Translations under genes and position numbers: made by a program
Shown here: piece after piece, positions 1 through 10,470 of the stretch
Numbering within the stretch: position 1 is the first letter of the stretch
How the letters are laid out: the number at the start of each line of letters is the position of its first letter
Assembly (NCBI GenBank): GCA_963576725.1
Contig: OY755240.1
Coordinates: 18,873,743 to 18,937,742 of the forward strand
DNA: 64,000 nt
Direction of reading: 5' to 3'
Source: Azorinus chamasolen
Lineage: Eukaryota; Mollusca; Bivalvia; Cardiida; Solecurtidae
The notes under the pieces: generated by a model
The model's input: the letters and a program-made list of their open reading frames with translations, nothing else
Told to the model about the DNA's origin: nothing
Databases searched by the model: none

Positions 1-114
1 TGGCGGTACACTAATTATTACATATTAAACGTTATTGGTGTTACATGTATATATACAGTAGAATCTTAATCGGCCATTTATTGAACATAGTCGTCTTAAA
101 AAGCAGGTGGTTGC

Positions 115-343
115 TTAACCCATTCCCTCATATTGACGAATTTTGACGACTCTGTAAAAGTCACTTTGTGAAACCATTGTGATAAATAGAGCATTTTCTC
201 CACAGGAGCAAATACTCTATTTATCAAAATGGTTTCAAAACTACACAATTCTGAAATCCTCCTTTTCTCTAGTTAATGCTCCTTTTCGGTAGATTTATTC
301 AAATAGGTTGTATCTAAATATAGCCTATGAGGGAATGGGTTAA
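115..343. mobile_element. TTAA-flanked MITE, family M2 (copy 1)
   Basis: The element starts TTAACCCATTCCCTCATA and ends with the reverse complement, TATGAGGGAATGGGTTAA. The centre is a hairpin around 'gagcattttctcc...ggagcaaatactc' flanked by matching 'aaccattgtgataaat' arms. It is non-coding. TTAA plus CCC ends suggest mobilisation by a piggyBac-type transposase (inference). Other copies lie at 39064-39319 and, partial, from 32738. Confidence 0.8.
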
Positions 344-459
344 TGCAATGCAAAGGTAATGCAGAACCTTTCTGCAGGATCTTTCTGTATAACTTTTGAT
401 CTGCATTAAGCTACCGCTCGCCTTGCAGACCCATAAGTAGACTCTGTTTTGATTCCTGC

Positions 460-709
460 TTAACCCTTCGCTTGCTGAGTTTTAAAATACTTTTCTCCAT
501 CTTTACCCATGCCCTGTTGTATAATTACATATATCTTCACTGTGTACAAGTATTTCGCTGTGTAATCACTGCTGTGGAGTGCACTGGTTGCACAATCAAT
601 TTGTAAATAGTGCAGACCCTGATGAGACAGTTCCTGCAGGAGCTGTCTCATCTGGGTCTTCACTATTTACAGGTAGGTATATTGACGTGAATAGCAAGCG
701 AAAGGTTAA
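460..709. mobile_element. TTAA-flanked MITE, family M1 (copy 1)
   Basis: A 250-bp element bounded by TTAACCCTTCGCTTGCT and its near-reverse complement AGCAAGCGAAAGGTTAA. Off-centre is a long hairpin built on 'gcagaccctgatgagacag' and its complement. Seven copies of this family occur in the window, in both orientations. Open frames across it are side effects of the palindrome. Confidence 0.85.
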
Positions 710-1361
710 GATAGATCGTATTGTATTGTTTTACTTTGATATAAACATATGAATGTATCACCGGCCATTAAGTGACCATTTAATTAGAATAGTTATGACA
801 ATTTCCAGGCACCTTTCGAAAACCTCCTGCATTAACATGTTTTAAATTAACAATAAATCAGGTCATTATTTTGAATTGTATATGTTGCATTATACCACCT
901 TATCATATATTCAAAGTTTTTCAATAAAATGCATTTGGTGATGATTATCTTTTTAATTCCTAAGACAGCATTTACTGTTACTCAAGAAATAAACTTATTA
1001 GTCACTAAACTAAACACATACACCTGTATAGAATTAACAAGAATCAACAAGACATATTCACTCGATTGCGCCTTTTATTTAAAATTCATTAATTTTTTCT
1101 GTTCATTTCCAAGCACGTTTGATCTTGATGCGATCACCGTGTAACTCGAGATCTCAGTAGGATACAACTTGATGCTCAATCAAGAAGGCATTCGGCTCGA
1201 CCTTAAATAAGACAATCATTTGAACAGATAATTGTTTTACAAAATGGTAAGAGTTAAAGGCCGACAATACGATTTGTTCTGTCTAGCATCAGCTTTAGTG
1301 AGATGTATCTGAATTTGCTAAATTTCACTCCTCCCGGCCTCCTCAAGCCTCTCTTTACACT
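710..1361. other. No feature seen
   Basis: AT-rich sequence with no convincing coding frame, repeat boundary or RNA gene that I can support. Parts of 1000-1330 resemble 59090-59400 ('gcacgtttgatct', 'gatcaccgtgtaa', 'tacaacttgatgct'), so this stretch is probably an old copy of the flank found inside copy C intron 2. Confidence 0.4.
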
Positions 1362-1800
1362 TCGCAGACCGTCGTAATATACATGTACTCGAGATGATCT
1401 CTAGAGGTCGGCACAAGCCTCAACGTGACTGGCACCAGGGCTCCCGGAAGTCTGCGAGGGTATAGGAGACAGTCGCAGAACGGTGCATTGAGCCGGAGAG
1501 GGCCCATAGAGGTCGACACTGTCATAACTCGAATGGCACCGGCATCTTGGAAATCTGCGAGGGTGCCTGAGACAGTCGAAAACCATTTTAGTAGACTAGG
1601 GAAGGTCCCTATAGGTAAAACTGGTGACAACTCAATTGGCACCGGGAATCCTGAACATCTGTTAGGGTGACGGAGACAGTCGCAGATCGTCGTAAAAGAC
1701 TCGGGCGGGTCTGTAGAGATCGAAACTGGTCACATCCCGACTGGCCGTAACTCGTCTAGCACCGGGCATCCTGGAAATCTGCGAGGGTGCCTGCTTTATC
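1362..1800. repeat. GC-rich ~110-bp tandem repeat, about four units
   Basis: Units share 'ggcaccgggcatcctgga', 'aatctgcgagggtgcctg', 'gagacagtcgcagatcgtcg' and 'tatagaggtcgacactg'. They are diverged but recur in the same order at roughly 110-bp spacing. Base composition is clearly more GC-rich than either flank. Frames of 60-95 codons run through both strands but conserve nothing between units, so I read this as a minisatellite-like array, not a gene. Confidence 0.7.
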
Positions 1801-2174
1801 CGTATATTCGTCTGCCTGTATGAGGGAAGAATTGTAGTGCCGCAAAACTTTTTTGTCATTGAAAAGAATTCGATTGAAATGCTGATATGATGACATTGTT
1901 TTATACTAGTGAGCCAGATGTCTAGTCGTTAAGAAGTGTGTGTTGGGGGAGGGGGAGATCATGGTGATTCAGCTGGCCAGCACGATTTGACGCGAGCATG
2001 TAGGAGTTGTAATTATTTCAAAACTTTAAAAAATGTTTTATAAATGATGACCTAAAGAATATTAATTTGCTACATCTAATGAACACATGAGTGGTTTGGG
2101 ATTGTAGTACCGCGTCAATATATTTCCATAAGAATCAAAGCAGAGATGCTACAGATAAAGGCCCGTACTCGAAT

Positions 2175-2305
2175 ACTTAAATCGTCATTTCTCCACCAAA
2201 CCCCATAGAGTGACCACTCTTTAGATTCGTCTAATTGAGATTATTCTAAAGAATGGTCACAACATACTATGATATGCTTTGGTGGAGAAATGAAGAAGTT
2301 ATTCT
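2175..2305. mobile_element. Foldback element, family F (copy 1)
   Basis: Inverted arms 'tcatttctccaccaaa' and 'tggtggagaaatga' flank an inner inverted pair 'gaccactctttaga' / 'tctaaagaatggtc'. Relatives lie at 20695-20770, 40965-41090, 60316-60416, 61236-61340 and, split by an insertion, around 61068-61510. Confidence 0.65.
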
Positions 2306-2315
2306 TGTAAATGAG

Positions 2316-2544
2316 TTAACCCATTTGCTCCCACGATCCCTTATATGGGACGTAGACAAACAGTGTAGACTCTGATCAGACGCCGCATAATGCGGCGTCT
2401 GATCAGAGTCTACACTGTTTGCTGATACAAATTTAAATATAAAACAAAACGAAATTTGAAATTTAGGCCAGACACCCCTTAGATAAAATATGGACTAATC
2501 CAATATATAAACATGGAAGATTCCACTGGGAGCAAATGGGTTAA
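2316..2544. mobile_element. TTAA-flanked MITE, family M3 (copy 1)
   Basis: Ends are TTAACCCATTTGCTCCCA and its complement TGGGAGCAAATGGGTTAA. The core is a near-perfect hairpin of about 60 bp: 'gtagactctgatcagacgcc' against its reverse complement, joined by 'gcataatgc'. A second, 3'-eroded copy lies at 63107-63320 in copy C intron 3. Confidence 0.8.
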
Positions 2545-2622
2545 ATTACACTTTTTATCTTGACCTCTTGTGAACATAGGAGTATTTGGCCATGGTAAAG
2601 ATTTTCTAATTGTTTCTATATA

Positions 2623-2934
2623 CAGTTGAACTTCGATATCTCGAACTTCAATGGACCATACAAATTAGTTCGAGATAACAGAGGTTTAAGTCATCCGATT
2701 TATAATCTGACCAATATCTCCAGTTCACAGCATAATGCAGGCTAAATTAATGGTGAAAGCTCCTACAGGAGCTTTCACCATTACTTTGGACCTGAATTAA
2801 ACTGTCACATGTGTTTCTAGATATGTGTAGAGATACATTTTAGATCATTTTTTTATTGTAAATTTAGGAAGAACCGGACTTTAAGTTCGAGTTATCCCGA
2901 AGTTCGGGTTGTTCGAGATATCGAAGTTCAACTG
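2623..2934. mobile_element. Tigger/pogo-like MITE (copy 1)
   Basis: Terminal inverted repeats begin CAGTTGAACTTCGATATC and end with GATATCGAAGTTCAACTG. TA lies on the left; the right flank reads 'ga'. The CAGT..-type end and TA target are typical of pogo/Tigger elements of the Tc1/mariner superfamily (family knowledge). It is internally non-coding, with a small nested palindrome on 'aaagctcctacaggagcttt'. Other copies: 31491-31771, 56845-57126 and a degenerate one at about 8575-8905. Confidence 0.75.
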
Positions 2935-3034
2935 GATTTTCATAAACACCAATGCAGAACCTGATCAGATGGGTCTTATAGGAGCAGGTTGATCTGGATT
3001 TTATGTATTTACAATGACGGTTAAACAACGCAAA

Positions 3035-3213
3035 TCGCGTGTTCCTATGCAGTATAATCGCGTGTTCCTATGCAGTATAATCGCGTGTTTCTATGCAGTA
3101 TCGCGTGTTCCTATGCAGTATAATCGCGTGTTCATATGCAGTATAATCGCGTGTTCCTATGCAGTATGCGTGTTCCTATGCAGTATAATCGCGTGTTCCT
3201 ATGCAGTATAATA
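3035..3213. repeat. Minisatellite, ~23-bp unit, eight copies
   Basis: Eight head-to-tail copies of 'tcgcgtgttcctatgcagta' with or without a trailing 'taa', so units alternate between 20 and 23 bp. One unit has lost its first base pair or two. The reading frame over it is a repeat artefact. Confidence 0.9.
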
Positions 3214-3519
3214 TACATGTATAATGTAAACGGTATTAATATATATAATGCATCATATCTAAGTGAGAATCAGAGGAAAATACGCGGTGTTTAAATTACA
3301 TCTCGGAAACCAAAAAACATTGGTTTGTTATATAAATGATTCGTCTAGATAAAATCTACACCGATGATGGAAAACGCTCAAATAATTATTTTCTTTGAGG
3401 ACGTTAATATTACCGCTTTACCTATGTAAATTAATACTACTGTACTTCTAAATGATCTATTTTTACATTTAAGTATGCCTAAGATAGCAATCGTAAATCT
3501 AACCTGCCTAACATTTGGG

Positions 3520-3691
3520 TCCATGCTTATAAAGCTTTTAGTTGAGTCTGAGTTTCGTTCCCAAGCTTTTGATTGGTCAGATTTGAGTTCTCAAGCTTTT
3601 GATTAGTCAGATTTGAGCCAAAGGCTCAAATCTGACAAATCAAAAACTTGAGAACGAACTCAGACTCAACTAAAAGTTTTATAAGCATGGA
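3520..3691. mobile_element. Long-palindrome MITE, family M5 (copy 1)
   Basis: Nearly the whole element is one inverted repeat: 'tccatgcttataaagctttt' at the left matches 'ataagcatgga' at the right, and the arms continue with 'agttgagtctgag' / 'ctcagactcaact' to a centre at 'tttgagccaaaggctcaaa'. The left arm carries an extra internal duplication of 'aagcttttgattggtcagat'. Copies: 17571-17743 and 30122-30263. Confidence 0.8.
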
Positions 3692-3957
3692 TACAGATGT
3701 TTGGATCCTTATGAGACGACGGGTTACTCCCGATCAAACGTGTCAAGTCAAGATGCGCTCGTCTTGGGGACACATGCTAATGTCTTATTAAATAGAAGAC
3801 TCGAATATAAAGTGATTTCTAACGCCCAGTCATTAGAAATTAGCTTTGTTCATATATCTAAGTTGACTTGCTTAGAGTACATATATATTTCCAGATTAGA
3901 GTTTTAGCAAATTTGATATAAAAGGCAGGACTTCATCATACGAACATACAGCCGGTA

Positions 3958-4136
3958 TTAGCCCTTCGCTTGCTGAATTTTAAAATACATTTCTCCTTCT
4001 GTGAAGTGCACTGGTTGCACAATCAACTTGTAAATAGTGCAGACCCTGATGAGACAGCTCCTGCAGGAGCTGTCTCATCTGGGTCTCCACTATTTACAGG
4101 TAGGTATATTGACGTGTATAGCAAGTGAAGGGTTAA
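3958..4136. mobile_element. TTAA-type MITE, family M1 (copy 2, internally deleted)
   Basis: Same ends and hairpin as the 460-709 copy, but roughly 70 bp of the left interior is missing and the left TTAA has decayed to TTAG. Confidence 0.75.
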
Positions 4137-5340
4137 TATAATAATGATAAATTATAATAAATATAAAACATAAAAAAGTTTATTCGGCCATTGAAGTGAT
4201 GAATCACTAAGATTTATTAATACAGTGGCTATCAAATAGTTTGCCACCGAGATGTTCATTCGTGTGCAATAATGGGACTGTACATATCATTGTTAGCCGG
4301 GTATTCGGATGACCAAACATGAATATTATAAAAAAGTGGCCATTGAGATGTTCATTTGTATGCTTTGCATCAACTGGATGCTGGTTGATTGATCATGTTT
4401 GATTTATTTTCCTTCTTTGTATCGGAGATTTAAGTTGATTAAGCGATATTTCAGTTATATCGTGATATCTAGCTAATTAGTTTAGTACCATATTTATATA
4501 GCACTCTTTTCATATCTAAAATACGTTCAAAAGTGCTTTACAATTAAAACATTTATACATTCTAAAGCAGAAAAGAATAGAAAAATATTGTTCTAAATTT
4601 TTTAAAATAATTCAATATATGAAATAGAAATAAAAACATAAAAGAACATTTACAGTATTTCTAGGGTATAAAAAGAACGTATCGCATCACCTCAAAATTC
4701 ATATGCCTGGTAAGGTTTTAGTGCACGGTGCCAATTGCAGTTTCTTTTACAGAAGAACACAGAATTAGATACACTCACCTGCAGCAAGCCAGCTGATATT
4801 CAGATGTCCATTCATCAAAAGGATCAACACACGAATTAACAGCTGTTGATCAGCCATTTATATGTCCATTGGTATGCGTAAAAATTTAACGAAAACTGTT
4901 ACAAAAACCACTGTTACCATAATTTTCCACATTTATAGACATTTCTACATAATTGTCTCCCTCACAACTTCAATTAATTTCATTTACGAACAGAGACCAG
5001 GTGTTCCACGGTTAACGGGTTACTTGTTATTTGACCAGTTTCTATTTGCTAAGGCCATTACTAGTAGTCTCAAGTCCTTCGAATGAGACTATATAAACCG
5101 AGATTCGATGTATCAGTGCTTTATATACTGGTTATCTAAAATATATGATTTGGTTTCTATCAGATTTTACGTCGTTTTTAACAGTATTTCAGTCAAATCA
5201 CGACGCCTAGCTAATTACAGGTGAAAGAAGAATCCAGATATTTTTTTCTGTGCAAGGAATAACTTGCATTGTTTTGGACATAGAAGAACATCCAAGTAGA
5301 ACCACCGACCTGCCGCAAGACGGAAAAAGAACCAGAGACA
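4137..5340. repeat. Dispersed repeat block (R4/R5) with SINE-tail fragment
   Basis: Phrases such as 'gatgttcattcgt', 'atccagatgtccattcatc', 'tttgatttattttgctt' and 'gatatctagctaatta' recur at 34500-34930, 54040-54240 and 55930-56390, marking an interspersed repeat. 5075-5125 matches the tail of the SINE at 26230-26460 ('aagtccttcgaatgagact', 'gatgtatcagtgctt'). 5200-5300 shares 'tagaaccaccgacctgc' with 31030-31260. No coding signal. Confidence 0.55.
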
Positions 5341-5344
5341 CCCT

Positions 5345-5750
5345 GTTAATAACTAGAGGTTTGTTTTTGTAACAAAAACAGATGTCTCCCCAATTCATCC
5401 TCTTTCCAATACACAATTATAATGTCTGTAATTTCTGTAACTCCCAAGTTATCAGTGGAGACAACTAAAAAACCTAAGGTGCATAACAACTCATGCTGGT
5501 CAACATTCCTGTGACGTTTGGTGACTCTAGCCCTAGCGGTTACAGAGATACGCGCAACACAAAGTTTGTCCAACTTTATCAGGGGGAGACAATTAAAAAA
5601 TGTCAGGTGCACAACAAATCGTGCTGGTCAAAATTCCTGTAAAGTTTAGTGACTCTATCCCTACTGGTTTCAGATATATGTGTGACACAAAGTTTCTCTA
5701 ATATTAAGTTATCATATCAGGGCAATAACTCAACAATAATCAAGGGGAGA
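5345..5750 (-). repeat. ~150-bp tandem array, left part
   Basis: Diverged units carry 'gtgcacaacaactcatgctg', 'caacattcctgt', 'gactctagccctagcggtt' and 'acacaaagtttgtc'. The same array continues at 6750-7545 after a nested insertion, and a reverse-orientation array lies at 22930-23725. Confidence 0.8.
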
Positions 5751-5756
5751 TATAGA

Positions 5757-5894
5757 GAATAATAGGTTAGTGCCGTAGATGGGACGCTTTATCCGACGAG
5801 GGGAGAAAACGTTGAGGCGAGGCTTGCCGAGCCTCAACTGTTTTCTCTCCGAGTCGGATAAAGGCGTCCCATCTACGGCACTAACCTATTATTC
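5757..5894. repeat. 138-bp near-perfect palindrome
   Basis: Arms run from 'gaataataggttagtgccgt' to 'acggcactaacctattattc', with inner arms 'gataaagcgtccc'-type and 'gagaaaac' / 'gttttctctcc' closing on 'gaggcgaggcttgccgagcctc'. It would extrude as a cruciform or fold as one long RNA hairpin. It abuts the terminal-repeat element at 5896-6749 with only one base between. Confidence 0.85.
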
Positions 5895-5895
5895 G

Positions 5896-6749
5896 ATTTA
5901 TCCAGTCAATTTAGTTAAATATCTTTTTTCATAACACTCTTAAAATAATTTACATTGAAAATGCAGTTTTTAGATCAACGGATCCCTCCCTTTTCATTTC
6001 CATTTAGACGTAAATAGATCTAATGAGCTACCGCAGAGGAAAATAGTTTCGATACCTGCATTACAAGAACGGAAAACGTGGTTGAATTTGAAAAATAAGA
6101 TGATTTGAATCGAGGGTCGATAAGTTATTTCAAACAGACATGATTATATTCTCTGGTCAAATTCGAGTTACGTAATCTCGGTTTCTATTTTTAGATAGGG
6201 CTAACGTCACTCATGAATCGATGGAACTGAACAGCCTATATTTAGGTCTATGACAATCACCACCCCTGTAAGAGCTTATCAATCAAATTATTATGAGAGT
6301 GAAAAGAAAATATTTACTATTTATCTGTAAATCTTTGCTCCCTGATTTGATTTTTATCAAAAACGCGTTTCGCCAGCGGTGAATTAAATTAATAAAACTG
6401 ATAAATCAACGTCACTTTGTATGTGGCCTCAGTGGCGTAATCGGTAAGCACGGCGTCTCTAGAGAGATTAGATTTGGCTTTTGTAGAATCAGGCGCGGGT
6501 TCGAATCCAGCTATAGCCATTTTTTTTCTTTTCTTCTTTGAATAATTATATTGGTGAATTTTCTGTTAGATCTATTCCATCACATGTTCATGCATATTTA
6601 CAGAAAATTAAAATAGTTCCATGGTTATAGAATCATTCCGCCTATCTACTAACCTAATAAACCTTCTACTACCGGAAGTAACATAATAAACCTAAGTTTA
6701 TTTGCACCCCTTTATTATGCCACTAGAGAAGCCTGGTGACTGGATAAAT
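5896..6749. mobile_element. 854-bp DNA transposon-like element with tRNA-like insert
   Basis: Bounded by a perfect 13-bp inverted repeat, ATTTATCCAGTCA at 5896-5908 and TGACTGGATAAAT at 6737-6749. There is no transposase frame, so it would be non-autonomous. Together with the adjacent palindrome it interrupts the ~150-bp tandem array, whose units resume at about 6750. Superfamily unknown. Confidence 0.65.
6424..6519 (+). tRNA. tRNA-like sequence / SINE head (probably not a functional tRNA)
   Basis: An A-box-like 'tggcgtaatcggtaagc' (6433-6449) and a good B box GGTTCGAATCC (6498-6508) lie at tRNA-like spacing. The unit is followed at once by a T8 run, a Pol III terminator. The acceptor ends pair only for GGC/GCC, so it looks like a tRNA-derived pseudogene or Pol III promoter and not a working tRNA. 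No anticodon is assigned. Confidence 0.5.
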
Positions 6750-7545
6750 AAATTCAAAAACCACAGGCGCACAACAACTCATGCTGGTCAACATTCCTGT
6801 AAAGTTTACTGACTCTAGCCCTAGAGGTTTTGGAGTTACACGCGACACAAAGTTTGTCTAATTTTATATTAAGTCATCAGGGGCAATGACATAACAAATA
6901 TCAGGAGAGACAATTAAAAACCCAGGTACACAACAACTCATGCTGATCAACTTTCTTGTGAGGTTTGGTACTCTAGCCTTATCGGTACAAAGTAAAATTT
7001 GTCTAATTCTGAGTCATCAGGAGTAACAACCTCAAAGTTATCAGGGGAAACAATTAAAAAATACCCAGGTGCACAGGAACTTATGCTGATGAACATTCCT
7101 GGGAAGTTTGGTGACTCTAGCGCTACTGGTTTCAGAGATACGTGCGACACAAAGTTTTTCAATTTTTAAGTTATCATATCAGAGGCAATAACTAAACAAT
7201 AATCAGTGGCAGACAATTTAAAAAACCTAGGTACACAACAACTCGTGCCGGTTAACATGCCTGTGGCGTTTAAAGACTCTAGCCCTAGCAGTTTTAGAGA
7301 TATGTTCGACACAAACTTTGTCTATTTTTAATTATCAGGGACAATAACTCCAAAGTTATCAGGGGGAGACAATTCAAATACCAACGTGCACAACAACTTA
7401 TGCTGGTGACTCTAGCCCTACTGGTTTTAGAGATAAGCGCGACTCAAGTTTGTGACAGACAGACGGACGGACGGACAGAAAGACGGACAGACAGATGGAC
7501 GGACAGACAACTCTGGCAAAAACAATATGTCTCCCCTGAAATGGG
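6750..7545 (-). repeat. ~150-bp tandem array, right part, ending in GACAGACGG microsatellite
   Basis: Units as at 5345-5750. The array ends in 'gacagacagacggacgg' repeats (7455-7508) followed by 'caaaaacaatatgtctcccc', its usual terminal module. The homologous array at 22930 begins with the complement of that module. Confidence 0.8.
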
Positions 7546-7849
7546 GAATATATGTAACATGTCGGTTTTGTTTGACCCATTATCATATGATCACAGAAAA
7601 GAAGCTATTATTTCTTATATAGTAGTTGACTGATTTTTAAAATGACACCTACTGAAGGGGACATTTGTGATGTGTGTCAAACAAAAACAATATAATAAGT
7701 TTTAAAAGCAATGTACAACACAGAAGATTCACTCACCAGATGGCTCCGTTGTTACGTTTGGAAAAGACATTCTAAAGCATGCATATCCTAATAAGAAGGC
7801 TCCTAGTGGGGTCAACGTAGTTGTGTGTTGAATAATTATTAAGTACTTA
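7546..7849. other. No feature seen
   Basis: AT-rich spacer with no supported gene or repeat boundary. Confidence 0.4.
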
Positions 7850-8160
7850 CCTAAAGGCATTGTTCATAAACGGATTTACTGTACACTTTCCAATTAGCGC
7901 TAATTGACGCTTGAATGGGTGGGATGGAACACAGGTTAGATGATAGGGGTTGAATGTCGTATAAAAAAACTTGAATTTTAGTTTCTTGCGGCTTAAACTG
8001 GGATTCGATTAAAATAGAAAAGAAGTCCATCGGGAAATTTGAAAATGACACACAAGAGTGCATAGCGACACAACACAACCAGTACATAATTCCAATCTCA
8101 TGATCCTAATACCAGTCAACCAGTACTGGCCTTACTCTATGCGGTAGAGTCATTGATATG
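7850..8160. repeat. Dispersed repeat R3 (copy 1)
   Basis: Shares 'attgttcataaacggattta', 'gggatggaacacaggttaga' and 'ccagtcaaccagtactgg' with diverged copies at about 35150-35450 and 56640-56770. Frames on the minus strand are weakly alike between copies, but each is interrupted differently, so I treat it as a non-coding or long-dead repeat. Confidence 0.55.
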
Positions 8161-8574
8161 ATTAAATGAGATTTCTATGACCGTGACGGGGAATGAACAT
8201 GTATACGGCCTAGCGTTTCGAAAGAAAAAGCCTTCCCATGTGCATCGTGTAGTCCTTATCGAGCAAACAATGTAAACCAAAAGTGCGTATTCACAAACCC
8301 CTGTGTTGTGTCCATTCTTTAGTATTGTGTTTTTAGGGTGTAGCGGAAAAATCAATGGACTATTATTGATAATGCTTTAATTTGTTCATCTGATCTGGGA
8401 TATGGTCTGCCCAAACCATACATCTCCTTTTTGAGTACATTTTTGAACCTTCAATAGGACCTGCATTCTGCATCATAATCAATCCACACCAATAATAAAA
8501 AACAGTTTTCCCCAAATACTCATTTTGACAAGTTAAACAGGTTAATATTGATTTGACGCTTGAAGCGGTTGAAC
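8161..8574. other. No gene seen
   Basis: No supported coding region or repeat boundary in this spacer. Confidence 0.35.
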
Positions 8575-8905
8575 ATGCACAAGTTTTTCGAGATATAATT
8601 AAACGTCGATAAATAGAACTCGGATAACTCGAACTTCTGAAAAAAAACCGAAGTAAAAGTTCGGTCATTCCAAAATTTACAATACAGAATTGTTCTCAAA
8701 TGTATTACTATTCATATCTAGATACACGTTTGACAACGTATGAAGGTCTTACGTAATGCTGAATGCTCCTGTAGAAGTTTTCAGTATTACTTCAGCTCTG
8801 CCTTAAGCCGAGGAATTGTTCAGATTGGAAATCGGATTTCTCGAACTTCTGTTATGTCGAAGTAATTTGTTTGGATCATTGAAGTTCGAGATATCGAACA
8901 TCTTC
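8575..8905. mobile_element. Tigger-like MITE, degenerate copy (copy 2)
   Basis: Contains 'gataactcgaacttctg', 'cgaagtaaaagttcgg' and, at the right end, 'gaagttcgagatatcgaaca', in the order seen in the intact copies. The ends are eroded. Copy C has a related element in the equivalent upstream position (56845-57126). Confidence 0.6.
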
Positions 8906-8953
8906 TCTACATATTAAGAGAAACAATATGGTGTGTCCTTCCATGACACCTGT

Positions 8954-9160
8954 TTAACCTTTAGCCTGCTGAGCAATTTATTTTTACAGAATTTTTCACT
9001 AACTTCATTTTCAAAATGAAAGCTATAATCAATGTATCTATCAAAATGCAAGTATGGTGTCACACAGTTTGGATCCTGATAAGACGCCGAGGCGTCTCAT
9101 CTGGATCCAAACTGTTTGCATAGGTATTCACTCATCCGCCCATAGCAGGCTAAAGGTTAA
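8954..9160. mobile_element. TTAA-flanked MITE, family M6
   Basis: Ends are TTAACCTTTAGCCTGCT and AGCAGGCTAAAGGTTAA, a perfect 17-bp inverted repeat including TTAA. The core is a hairpin, 'cagtttggatcctgataaga' against 'tctcatctggatccaaactg'. Single copy in this window. Confidence 0.85.
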
Positions 9161-9224
9161 CCAGCAGCGACACTAATGACATTTGTAAAATGCTTGGATC
9201 AGGATCAAACATATATACTCGGTG

Positions 9225-10470
9225 TCTCATCAGGATCCAGGCTAATTAATCCACAGCCAGTCGTTTCCTACAGGTAAAATCGAATTCGAATAAGTTGTTA
9301 CTTTCTGCTATGTAATCTATACTTAACCGCTTGAATATTCATGTTAGAAATAATTACATTGTTCTCTTAATTTTTATAAAGGTAAATGAACACTTTAAGC
9401 ACTGGAAGTAGTTTCAGATTTATTTACCCCATAAACAAACATAGTAGACTATGTCCGATATGTCCAATATGTGTTTACTCTGTTGCAAATGCTTGTAAAG
9501 CATATATATCAGGTAAAGTGTTACACAGTCTTCTGTCTTCAGATTCCTTCTGAGATATATGTTTAATTAAAACTAATGATGTAGATTTCTATCGGAAATA
9601 CAACACGTATTGCAATATTAATTATTTCGCTGTGAGTCACACGTTTAACCGTTTACATGATAGAGGCGTAATTGCGTCGTTTATAAACAGGGTACACTCA
9701 GATCAAATTGTCATTGCAGAAGACGTCTGGTCAGGGTCTGTCGTGTCTGCTTATGGAAGTGCACATGTGTTATTCTACAGTATTTTTCCCACGGCCAACA
9801 TGTTCTATGTCTACTAAACATTCCGAAACTGAGGCTAAAGATTTGCGATGGCATTATATAGTATATGAATATTCATGTTGCTATTATTTATTACATTCGA
9901 GATCATGAATTTCAGTACTTCTTGTTCTGAAAATTGAATACCGTTTAAGCCGGTGCTAGGCGGCGTAAGCAGTGTTGCACTTTCAATTACTGTTCATGAA
10001 CAGACTCAATAAAACCGAGTCTGCAATTTTCTCTTTTTGTGTTGCAATTTTTGCTCTCGGTGGATCACCTCCCTTCAGAATTTATAATCTTCACAACAGC
10101 ACGTGTTAAGTGCTTGTGTGGCGGCCGTAAAACGGGCCCGTACTTCATTCTCAGTGTTGTTATACCTTCTGATCCTTCGAGATCGTGAATTTCAGTACTT
10201 CTTGTTCGGAAAATTGAATACCGCTTAGGCCCGTGCTAGGGGGCGTGAGCAGTGTTGCACTTTCAATTACTGTTCATGAACAGACTCAATAAAACCGAGT
10301 CTGCAATTTTCTCTTTTTGTGTTGCATCTTTGCTCTCGGGGGACCACCTTCCTTCAGAATTTATGAATATTCATCAGGTAAAGGTAAAGTTTTAAAGAAG
10401 TGATCTTATCAGAACTCTTACGTGTGTACCAGTGAACGCTTCAAATCGACTTCAAAACAGGACACGAAGG
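9225..10470 (+). promoter_or_regulatory. 5' flank of gene copy A, conserved in copies B and C
   Basis: Aligns by eye with 37930-38583 and 57240-58113: shared blocks include 'taccccataaacaaac', 'atatcaggtaaagtgtta', 'tttctatcggaaata', 'gtttaaccgtttacatgata' and 'tattcatgttgct'. Close to the gene, CTTATC (10405-10410, the complement of a GATA-factor site) sits 60 bp upstream of the ATG, as in the other two copies. The block at about 9895-10367 is an insertion absent from B and C. That this is a promoter is inference from conservation and position. Confidence 0.6.
9895..10367 (+). repeat. ~281-bp unit repeat (R281), 1.7 copies, inserted in the 5' flank of copy A
   Basis: One unit starts at 'gagatcatgaatttcagtac' (about 9899) and repeats at 'gagatcgtgaatttcagtac' (about 10180). 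Each contains 'caataaaaccgagtctgcaa', 'tgttgcaatttttgctctcg' and 'cccttcagaatttat'. Copies B and C join 'ttattgattataaa'-type sequence straight to 'tattcatcaggt', which defines the insertion. Other R281 pieces: 29300-29620, 37600-37910, 51605-51710, 52555-52625 and 56515-56640. Confidence 0.75.

Noticed and set aside
1355..1859. Overlapping 60-95-codon frames on both strands
   Set aside because: They run across a tandem repeat and are not conserved between its units.
3014..3211. 65-codon repetitive frame
   Set aside because: Product of a 23-bp minisatellite whose units vary in length modulo 3 and in sequence.
6424..6519. Functional tRNA gene
   Set aside because: Acceptor stem pairs only partly and the anticodon arm cannot be assigned; kept as tRNA-like.
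5345..7545. CRISPR-like array
   Set aside because: Units are ~150 bp, diverged and contiguous with no unique spacers; a eukaryotic tandem repeat.
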